A DNA stretch of 40,446 nucleotides, taken from an uncultured Sphingomonadales bacterium. Lineage in GTDB: Bacteria > Pseudomonadota > Alphaproteobacteria > Sphingomonadales > CAKZYD01. The position numbers and the translations under genes were made by a program. The stretch covers positions 1-40,446 of the forward strand of contig CAKZYD010000399.1 of assembly GCA_937884085.1 (NCBI GenBank). Direction: 5' to 3'. Below the pieces are notes generated by a model. It made no database searches. It was not told the origin of the DNA and was given only the letters and a program-made list of their open reading frames with translations. This document shows, piece by piece, positions 1 through 6,164 of this stretch; the stretch's first letter is position 1; each line of letters begins with the position of its first letter.

Positions 1-16
1 GATCCCCCTCCTAATT

Positions 17-37
17 CCTCCCCCACAAGGGGGGAGG
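17..37. repeat. GC-rich hairpin repeat at the left edge
   Basis: An 8-bp stem (CCTCCCCC pairing with GGGGGAGG, loop of about 5 bases) lies just upstream of the first gene. Bases 1-54 hold no gene. The element resembles dispersed C-rich/G-rich hairpins common between alphaproteobacterial genes, and a diverged relative is seen inside the LpoA-like gene near 25841-25865. There is no T-run, so it is not a classical terminator. Confidence 0.5.
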
Positions 38-54
38 ACTTGCTTGTTGCCTAG

Positions 55-1353
55 ATGAAGCAGGCCAATCCCACCTCTCGCCTGCCGCTTCTGCTCTATG
101 GCTTGCCAGGCTTGCCGCTGGCTATGCTGGTGGGGCCGATTTACGCGTTTTTGCCCAATTATCTCACGGAGACTGTCGGCCTCAGCGCCGTCGGCGTGGG
201 GCTTGCCTTATCGGCCACACGGATCTGGGATGTTGTGTCTGACCCAATAGGCGGCGTTGTCTCAGACCGTTTTGGCAGTCGGGCCGGTTGGATGATTGCT
301 GGGCTCCCGCTCTCGCTCATAGGCGTGTTCTTTCTGTTTGTTGAAGCGTGCCTTTTGTCCGTCACCAGCGCGGCGCTGGCGAGCATTGCCTTGTTCGCGG
401 GCTGGACGCTGACAAAGCTCAATCACGACGCTTGGGGCGCAGAACTCACGCGTGATTATGATGGGCGGACGCGCTATGCAAGCGCGCGCGAAGGGGCTGG
501 CCTGCTTGGGTTTCTGATTGTCGTTGTGTGGCTAGGCGCTGCGGATGCGCAGGGGCCAGCGGCGCTTTCAAGCGCGTTTGTCGCCTTGGGGTGGACGCTG
601 CTGCTCGCTTTGCCGCTGTGCTTTGGGTTGTCCCTCTTTATCCTCCCCTCTGGTGAGCGTGAGCGCTCGCCAGCGCGGTGGGCAGATATAAAAGCGCTGT
701 GGCAGGATAGGGCCCTGCGCAAACTGGCTATCGCCTTTCTTTTAAATGGCATTGCCGCCGCGCTGCCTGCGACGCTGTTTCTCGATTTTGTGGAGTACCG
801 GCTTGGCCGGGGGGATTGGGCTGGGCCGTTGCTCATCGTCTATTTCCTCTGCGGCGTTTTGGCGATTCCGGGCTGGATGGCCTTGTCCCGACGCTTTGAC
901 AAAGTCCTCGCTTGGCGCCTGTCCATGGGCTGGGCGACCGTCTTTTTTATAATCGTTCCATTTTTAAGGGCAGGCGATGAAATCTACTTCGCCATCATCT
1001 GCGTATTAACGGGCATAAGCTTAGGGGCTGACCTGGCGTTGCCAGCAGCAATCCAAGCCGACATTGTGGACACCCGGCGCGCAGCCACGGGACGCCAACA
1101 AACAGGCCTCTTATTTGCGCTCTTGGGTATGCTCACAAAGCTCGCTTATGCTTTTGGGATTTTGGCCTATCCAGTCCTGGCATTCGCAGGCTTCCGCACC
1201 GGCGGAAATGTTGGCGGCGATGCTGAAAGCCTGATGGTGCTGGGCCTCTTATATGGGGCCATACCGTGCGCGGCAAAATGCGGCGCAATCTGGGTGATGC
1301 GGGATTTCCCAATCACCCGGCGGCAACTCAGCGAGGCCCAAGCAACACTTTAG
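55..1353 (+). CDS. MFS/GPH-family transporter (sugar:cation symporter type)
   Basis: This is a 432-residue inner-membrane transporter with about 12 hydrophobic segments. Residues 56-72 carry the GPH-type signature RIWDVVSDPIGGVVSDR between the second and third helices, as in melibiose-permease-like MFS_2 proteins. The substrate cannot be read from the sequence. The ATG at 55 gives a normal N-terminus, with no strong ribosome-binding site before it. The next gene, 35 bases downstream, encodes a DUF3833 protein. In many proteobacteria I recall these two families at the end of an operon with a Cfa-like methyltransferase, DUF1365 and a flavin oxidoreductase linked to modified membrane fatty acids. 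If so, the rest of that operon would lie left of this window; this is inference from family context. Confidence 0.85.
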   Translation: MKQANPTSRLPLLLYGLPGLPLAMLVGPIYAFLPNYLTETVGLSAVGVGLALSATRIWDVVSDPIGGVVSDRFGSRAGWMIAGLPLSLIGVFFLFVEACLLSVTSAALASIALFAGWTLTKLNHDAWGAELTRDYDGRTRYASAREGAGLLGFLIVVVWLGAADAQGPAALSSAFVALGWTLLLALPLCFGLSLFILPSGERERSPARWADIKALWQDRALRKLAIAFLLNGIAAALPATLFLDFVEYRLGRGDWAGPLLIVYFLCGVLAIPGWMALSRRFDKVLAWRLSMGWATVFFIIVPFLRAGDEIYFAIICVLTGISLGADLALPAAIQADIVDTRRAATGRQQTGLLFALLGMLTKLAYAFGILAYPVLAFAGFRTGGNVGGDAESLMVLGLLYGAIPCAAKCGAIWVMRDFPITRRQLSEAQATL

Positions 1354-1388
1354 CTCCAGCCGCAGATGTGGCTGGCAAATAGGAACAC

Positions 1389-1904
1389 ATGCGGCGCTTT
1401 GGAACGGAGGCGCTGGCAGGGAAAGACTGTGGTGGCATGAACGTAGAATTGAAACAACCCGAAGCGCAGGCGTTATCGCCCTTCAGCTTCTTCCAAGGCA
1501 AAGTCGAGTTTTCCGGCTTTGTGCAAGACCTCACCGGAAAAGTCCGTCGTCATTACCGCGGCGACATCGCGTGTAAAACCGATGGACCAACCCTGGTGCT
1601 TGATGAATCGCTGTATTTTAATGACGGCGCGGATGAGAAGCGCGTCTGGGAGATTAGCCAGGTGGGCGATGCTCTCGAAGGCACAGCCAACGATTTGGTT
1701 GGCACCGCCAAAGTGACGCCCGTCAACAAAGATGAGATGCGCTGGACCTATGTGATGGAAATCGAAATTGGCGGCAAGCGGCGGCCTTTCGATTTTGAAG
1801 ACGTGTTTGTGCAAACGGACAGTCACACCATGGTGGCAAAGACCACCATGTCCAAATTCGGCATCCCACTGGCACGCCTTCTCTCCACCTACCGCCGCGT
1901 ATAG
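1389..1904 (+). CDS. DUF3833 family protein
   Basis: This 171-residue protein matches the pattern I associate with DUF3833: an early F-x-F-F-x-G segment, then FVQDLTGKVRRHYRGDI, a conserved acidic LDESLYFNDG stretch, a W-E-I segment, and a C-terminal M-S-K-F-G-I motif. The biochemical function is unknown. The family usually has a lipoprotein signal, but none is evident here, so this copy may be cytoplasmic. Two starts are possible. The ATG at 1389 has AGGA about five bases upstream. The ATG at 1437 (MNVELKQPE) fits the conserved region better but lacks a good ribosome-binding site. It is probably co-transcribed with the preceding transporter. Confidence 0.75.
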   Translation: MRRFGTEALAGKDCGGMNVELKQPEAQALSPFSFFQGKVEFSGFVQDLTGKVRRHYRGDIACKTDGPTLVLDESLYFNDGADEKRVWEISQVGDALEGTANDLVGTAKVTPVNKDEMRWTYVMEIEIGGKRRPFDFEDVFVQTDSHTMVAKTTMSKFGIPLARLLSTYRRV

Positions 1905-1910
1905 CCGCAG

Positions 1911-1985
1911 TCCTGGGCTCGACCCAGGAACTCGTTAAGCTGCCTGAGCGCTCCTTGGCGGGAGATGCTGAAGCAAGTTCAGCAT
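1911..1985. repeat. Composite two-hairpin palindromic repeat, copy 1
   Basis: Two hairpins lie in the gap between convergent genes. The first is TCCTGGG/CCCAGGA (1911-1929). The second has arms ATGCTGAA (1965-1972) and TTCAGCAT (1978-1985) around a 5-base loop. The same arrangement, with identical second-hairpin arms and nearly the same spacing (53 versus 54 bases between hairpin starts), recurs at 27841-27915. It may act as a bidirectional terminator here, although no T-run follows. Confidence 0.7.
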
Positions 1986-1996
1986 TGCGAGCTCGA

Positions 1997-2365
1997 CTAA
2001 GGTTTACAGGGAAAACGCGCCTGAAGCGCTGCCATAATCGCAGTCGCTACCGGCGTATCTGCCCCCTTTGGCGCGGCATCGAGCATTGCGTAAACATCCT
2101 GCATGGTGAGCGATTGTCCCCGTGGGGGACAAAACAAAGTCGCCGCGTCCGTCTTTTCGAGCCGTGTCTGCGCGCTGCCAATGGCTGCCATAGCGCCTTC
2201 TAAATAGAACGTCAGCCCGGTCCATTGAGCGCGGGCGCCAAAATCCCCTGTTCGCACGCTTTTTTTCAGCGCAGCAAAATCATCAACGGTGGGAGACGCA
2301 GCCTGCGCGGCATTGAGGCTACAGGCCAATCCAATCGCTGAATAGAGAGACAATTTGAGGCTCAT
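1997..2365 (-). CDS. Secreted Rap1a/Tai-like small protein
   Basis: This 122-residue protein has a clear Sec signal peptide, with cleavage expected after A-Q-A at about residue 22. The mature part fits the Rap1a/Tai fold pattern: a central Y-L-E-G segment (about 54-57), an F-C-P-P motif at 78-81, a Q-D-V helix, and a final F-P-C (Cys120). The two cysteines could form a disulfide. Rap1a/Tai proteins include immunity proteins against type VI amidases, but many family members are orphans of unknown role. No effector gene is present nearby. An AAGGA ribosome-binding site precedes the ATG. It is divergent from the DUF2975/HTH operon and shares its symmetric promoter region, so it is probably controlled by the same regulator. 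Confidence 0.7.
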   Translation of the reverse strand: MSLKLSLYSAIGLACSLNAAQAASPTVDDFAALKKSVRTGDFGARAQWTGLTFYLEGAMAAIGSAQTRLEKTDAATLFCPPRGQSLTMQDVYAMLDAAPKGADTPVATAIMAALQARFPCKP

Positions 2366-2368
2366 AAG

Positions 2369-2429
2369 ATTCGTCCTTGAAATTCATAATTTAAAGTAAT
2401 ACTTTAATTTTTATATCGCAAGGACGAAT
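2369..2429. promoter_or_regulatory. Mirror-image divergent promoter/operator
   Basis: Nested inverted repeats share one centre at base 2399. The inner one is a perfect 17-bp palindrome, TTAAAGTAATACTTTAA (2391-2407). The outer arms, ATTCGTCCTTG (2369-2379) and CAAGGACGAAT (2419-2429), are perfect 11-bp complements. Plus-strand promoter: TTGAAA (2377-2382), 17 bp, TACTTT (2400-2405). Minus-strand promoter: TTGCGA (2421-2416), 17 bp, TACTTT (2398-2393). Each half of the inner palindrome is thus one -10 box. Each outer arm gives the -35 TTG of one promoter and the AAGGA ribosome-binding site of the opposite gene. The likely ligand is the HTH protein encoded at 2959-3186. Confidence 0.7.
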
Positions 2430-2433
2430 TTAT

Positions 2434-2958
2434 ATGATGAATCCCTATCCTGTGTCTCGCATGGCGCATACCCTCACGATTTTGGCGCGCATGGCTGCGG
2501 TCGCAATGCCTGTCATTGCTGCTCTGATCTGGTTTTTCTGGGATGATTTGGCACCACTTGCTGGCACGGGCCTTGATGTCACCGCCCTCGATACAACGGG
2601 CCGGCTTCTTGGTTTTCTCCTCTCGCTCGTCGGCGCGCTGATCCAGTCCTATGGCTTGCTGGGGCTTGCGAAGACCTTTCAGGAGGGCGCGCGGGGGGAT
2701 GCGCTCTCGCAAACGGCCGTGGCTGGGTTTCGGCGCTTTGCCTGGACGGTTCTCTTGCTCGTCCCTGTGCGGGCTCTGACCTACACGCTCACTGTCCTCC
2801 TCGTCACCATGCGCGATGCTATACCTGGCAATCAGCTGGCCATCAAAGTGGGGACACCTGAATTGAGCGGTCTCTTCATGGGCCTCATTCTGGTCTTCCT
2901 GGCGCACGTCTTTGCTGAGGGCCACGCTGCCCAAGAAGAAAACAAGGCGTTTTTGTAA
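2434..2958 (+). CDS. DUF2975-like inner-membrane protein
   Basis: This 174-residue membrane protein has about four hydrophobic segments (roughly residues 18-36, 55-78, 100-122 and 145-165). Pattern and gene order, a membrane protein followed immediately by a small YozG-like HTH regulator, match DUF2975 family pairs. The function of the family is unknown; the pair resembles a membrane-linked regulatory module. The start is the ATG at 2434, with AAGGA seven to eight bases upstream; a second ATG follows directly. Its stop codon directly abuts the GTG start of the regulator gene, indicating translational coupling. Confidence 0.65.
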   Translation: MMNPYPVSRMAHTLTILARMAAVAMPVIAALIWFFWDDLAPLAGTGLDVTALDTTGRLLGFLLSLVGALIQSYGLLGLAKTFQEGARGDALSQTAVAGFRRFAWTVLLLVPVRALTYTLTVLLVTMRDAIPGNQLAIKVGTPELSGLFMGLILVFLAHVFAEGHAAQEENKAFL

Positions 2959-3186
2959 GTGCCCATCATCGTGAATTTGGATGTGATGCTGGCGCGGCGA
3001 AAGATGCGACTGAAGACCCTAGCGGCTGCTATTGGTGTCACCGAGCAGGCGCTCTCGGCCATCAAGACCAACAAGGTCAGAGGCGTGCGCTTTGAGACGC
3101 TGGAGAAGATGTGCCGCGTTTTAGACTGCCAGCCTGGCGACCTCTTGGAATATAGCCCACCAGCAGAGGATACTGAGCATGACTAG
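2959..3186 (+). CDS. YozG-like Cro/C1-type HTH regulator
   Basis: This 75-residue protein is almost entirely one XRE helix-turn-helix domain. The recognition segment is around residues 18-42 (LKTLAAAIGVTEQALSAIK), and the end of the domain has the family ending L-D-C-Q-P-G-D-L-L-E-Y. Such small regulators bind short palindromes as dimers and often control their own operon with a DUF2975 membrane protein. It starts with GTG, directly after the preceding TAA, with AAGGCG about nine bases upstream. The 17-bp palindrome at 2391-2407 is the obvious candidate operator; that link is inference. Confidence 0.85.
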   Translation: MPIIVNLDVMLARRKMRLKTLAAAIGVTEQALSAIKTNKVRGVRFETLEKMCRVLDCQPGDLLEYSPPAEDTEHD

Positions 3187-3391
3187 GCTCGCCTTTATCG
3201 TCATGCTGTTCCTGACCAGCTGCACGCATGACAGGTTCGTTGAAGGCGGCAAGCGTTGGCGCGACGGCATTTGCCAGCAGAAATACGGCAGAGACTGCCT
3301 CGACCCGGGCCGACCTCGGCGCGGCCCGCCAAACCATAATGACCCGCTTGAGGATTTAAGTGAGACCCGGGACCATGACTTTCGGGTGTGA
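3179..3391 (+). CDS. Small putative lipoprotein
   Basis: This 70-residue protein begins with a short hydrophobic signal ending in a lipobox, L-T-S-C, with the modified cysteine at residue 15. The remainder is hydrophilic, with two further cysteines (C-Q-Q-K-Y-G-R-D-C) that could pair in the periplasm. I do not recognise a family. The ATG overlaps the regulator's stop region by 8 bases and has AGAGGA about ten bases upstream, so it looks like the third gene of the DUF2975-HTH operon. The small size leaves some doubt that it is a gene, but the lipobox, coupling and ribosome-binding site all support it. Confidence 0.55.
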   Translation: MTRLAFIVMLFLTSCTHDRFVEGGKRWRDGICQQKYGRDCLDPGRPRRGPPNHNDPLEDLSETRDHDFRV

Positions 3392-3523
3392 TCAAATCTG
3401 TCCTACAGGCCTTCGCGTCGATATACTGCAAAGATCTGCCATTGCTTTGCCAGCCGCTCTTTGACCCGTATGATCCTGCCTTTATAAACCAGGTGTGACT
3501 TTTGTGACTTTTGAAACTGGCGC

Positions 3524-4540
3524 CTAACCCGGCGTTACGAATCCAGTCAGCGCTTTCACCTCGGCAATCACAGGCGCTGCGATGGCTGCAGCCCGCTCCG
3601 CGCCGTTGTCGAGGACGGTTTGGAGGTACGTCTCGTCCTCCGCCAAGGCTGCCATCTTCTCTGTGATGGGGGACAGCTTAGCAACCGCGACATCGCTCAA
3701 GGATTGCTTGAAGTCCGCAAAGCCTTTGCCGCCAAAGTCGCGCAAGACGACTTCCTGGGAGGTGCCATTCAGCGCGGCCATGATATCCACCAGATTGCGG
3801 GCTTCCGCCCGGCCTTCCAGGCCCGCTGGCTCGCTTGGCAAGTCCTCGGCATCGGTGCGGGCTTTGCGGATTTTGCGGGCGATGGTGTCCGCATCATCGG
3901 TCAGATTGATGCGCGATAAGTCCGACGGGTCTGACTTGGACATTTTCGCCGTGCCATCGCGCAGCGACATGATGCGTGCACCTTCTTCTTGGATGAGCGG
4001 CTCAGTGATCGGGAAGATGTCTGCATCATAGTCGTGATTAAACTTCTCAGCGATATCGCGCGTGAGTTCGAGATGTTGCTTCTGGTCTTCGCCGACCGGC
4101 ACATGGGTTGCCTTATAGGCCAGAATGTCGGCCGCCATCAGGGCTGGATACGTATAGAGGCCGACGGAGGCGCGCTGCTTATTCTTGCCTGCCTTGTCTT
4201 TGAACTGGGTCATCCGGTCCATCCAGCCGATGCGGGCGACGCAGCTGAAAATCCAGGCCAGCTCAGCATGGGCCGCGACTTGGCTTTGGTTGAAGAGGAT
4301 TGATGTTTCTGGGTCGATGCCTGCCGCTATAAGCGCTGCCGCGCCTTCAAAGGTTGCCTTCTTCAGCGCGGCTGGCTCCTGCCATACGGTGATGGCGTGC
4401 ATGTCAACCAGGCAATAGATGCATTCATAGCCATCCTGCAGCGCCACCCAGTTGCGAATCGCACCCAGATAATTGCCCAGATGCAGTTGGCCCGACGGCT
4501 GAACGCCGGAAAACACGCGATTGGTTGGCTGTGATGACAT
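3524..4540 (-). CDS. trpS: Tryptophan--tRNA ligase
   Basis: This 338-residue class I aminoacyl-tRNA synthetase charges tRNA-Trp. The HIGH-equivalent is seen as [12 protein letters not shown] near residues 16-27, and the KMSKS loop at 199-203. The length is normal for bacterial TrpS. It is the last gene of a minus-strand glnD-murJ-trpS group, with 65 bases between the murJ stop and its start. This order is one I recall as common in Alphaproteobacteria. The downstream gap (3392-3523) to the small lipoprotein gene contains no recognisable terminator or RNA gene. Confidence 0.97.
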   Translation of the reverse strand: MSSQPTNRVFSGVQPSGQLHLGNYLGAIRNWVALQDGYECIYCLVDMHAITVWQEPAALKKATFEGAAALIAAGIDPETSILFNQSQVAAHAELAWIFSCVARIGWMDRMTQFKDKAGKNKQRASVGLYTYPALMAADILAYKATHVPVGEDQKQHLELTRDIAEKFNHDYDADIFPITEPLIQEEGARIMSLRDGTAKMSKSDPSDLSRINLTDDADTIARKIRKARTDAEDLPSEPAGLEGRAEARNLVDIMAALNGTSQEVVLRDFGGKGFADFKQSLSDVAVAKLSPITEKMAALAEDETYLQTVLDNGAERAAAIAAPVIAEVKALTGFVTPG

Positions 4541-4605
4541 GCTGATGACCCGCTAGACGCGCCGCTCCCATAAGGGCGCGCAGGTGCCATGGGCGCTCGC
4601 TGATG

Positions 4606-6156
4606 TCAACTCCGCCGCATCAGAGCGCCGCGCACACGGTTTGGGTGAAAAGCCCCAAAAGCGATCCCAGCGGCCAGATAGAGCGCCATGCCGAGGGCCA
4701 CGACACCGATTAAGCTGGGCAAGGCAATCCAGGGCGTGCTTTGCAGCGGCGTGGCCATGAAATGTGTTAAACCCATCAAGCCAGCGGCCATCGCCCCAGC
4801 GGCGAGAACCATCCGCAGCACGCGCGTTGCAACCTGCAGGTCAAGGGCAAAGTGACCACGGCGCTTCAGCCCAATCCATAAACTCAGCGCGTTGACCCAG
4901 GCCGCCACCGCCGTGGCAAGGGCGAGGCCAGCATGGCCAAGTGGGCCCATTAACGCAATGCCAGCTGCGGTATTCAGCAACAGGCAGAAGAGAGAAATTC
5001 GGACCGGTGTTTTGGTGTCGCCGCGGGCGAAGAACCCCGGCGTGAATACCTTGATGAGCATATAGGCTGGCAGACCGCTGGCATAAGCGAGCAGCGCACG
5101 CACTGTTGCGGCCGTATCCTCTGGCCGGAAGGCGCCATGTTCGAACAAGATGCGGATGAAGATATCCGGCACCGTCATCAACGCAATCATGGCAGGCAGT
5201 GTGATCACCAGCACCATTTCTAGGCTCAGGTTTAGGAGCCGTTGGCCTTCTTGGCTTTGGCCCAGGCTCAAGGCACGTGATAGCGAGGGGAGGAGCGCGG
5301 TGCCGACGGCCACGCCAATCACGCCAATCGGCAATTGGACCAACCGGTCTCCATAGTAGAGTTAAGAAATAGTCCCCTCCGTCAGAAAACGTGTCGCCAA
5401 AAGAACATCGATTAGCAGATTAATCTGGACCGCGCCGGCACCGATGGCCGCTGGCGCCATTGCTTTCAACATGGCAACCAGGTTGGGCGATAGACTTGGT
5501 CTTGGCAGGCGGAGTTCGATGCCGGCTTTTGAGAGGGTCCGCAGCAACAAGAGCATTTGCAAGACCCCGGCGATGGATACTGCCGCGGCAAGCGCCTGGG
5601 CGACAGCTCTTGGTGGCTCCGGTGAGAGCAGCATGGCAAGGATCAAACAGACATTCAGCACAATGGGGACGGCGGCAGCCGCTGCAAACCGGCCAAGGCC
5701 GTTAAGAACGCCCGACAGGAGGGAGACCAAGGAGATGAGGGCCAGGAAGGGAAAGGTGAGCCGGCTTAGCTCGATGGCCAGGGCCAGTTTCTCTGGATCG
5801 CCATCTTTAAAGCCGCCAGTCAGCCCCCAGACCACGGCTGGCATGAAGATTTCAACAAGCGCGATAAAGCCGATCAAGACGGGCAGGAAGATAGATAAAA
5901 CCCGCTGCGCAAAATGCCTGCCTGCTTCTGCATCGCGGGCATAGATCGCTGAAAAATAAGGAACGAACGCAGCGGAAAAGGCGCCCTCGGCAAAGAGGCG
6001 GCGAAAAAAGTTCGGAAGCTTGAAGGCGACAAAAAAAGCGTCAGCTGCTGGTCCGGCGCCGAGCGTTAACGCCATCAGCCAATCGCGGGCAAAGCCGGCG
6101 ACGCGGCTAAGCATGGTCATCGCGCCAACAGTGACTGCAGAACGGGCTAGGTTCAT
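4606..6156 (-). pseudogene. murJ: MurJ lipid II flippase with one in-frame stop
   Basis: The frame encodes 516 codons of a MurJ/MviN flippase, which moves lipid II across the inner membrane for peptidoglycan synthesis. It is interrupted at codon 265 by TAA (bases 5364-5362). Reading continues in the same frame on both sides: the first part ends EGTIS, the stop follows, then LYYGDRLVQLPIGV. Relatives usually have tyrosine at this point (TISYLYYADRL), so a single base change, TAC or TAT to TAA, explains it. The stop precedes the conserved Asp-Arg pair of YYGDRL, equivalent to E. coli D269/R270 and needed for flipping, so neither fragment should work alone. Murein flippase activity is normally essential and no second copy is visible here. 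A sequencing error, a recent mutation with a paralogue elsewhere, or readthrough are the options. It starts 8 bases after the glnD stop. Confidence 0.9.
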
Positions 6157-6164
6157 GCGCGGCG

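Noticed and set aside
2114..2132. Perfect hairpin TTGTCCCC-GTG-GGGGACAA inside the Rap1a-like gene
   Set aside because: It coincides with codons of the conserved F-C-P-P-R-G-Q segment, so the amino-acid sequence explains it well enough; no second copy was seen.
2404..2934. 176-codon open frame on the minus strand opposite the DUF2975 gene
   Set aside because: Highly charged, no family resemblance, no ribosome-binding site, and it fully overlaps a gene with clear membrane-protein character and operon context.
3392..3523. Possible small RNA or tRNA between the mini-lipoprotein gene and trpS
   Set aside because: No cloverleaf or strong hairpin; only a short direct repeat (GTGACTTTT twice near 3495-3513).
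4606..5343. Separate gene for the 3' half of murJ starting at TTG 5343
   Set aside because: Same frame as the 5' half and lacks the Asp-Arg pair; a nonsense codon in one gene is simpler than two genes.
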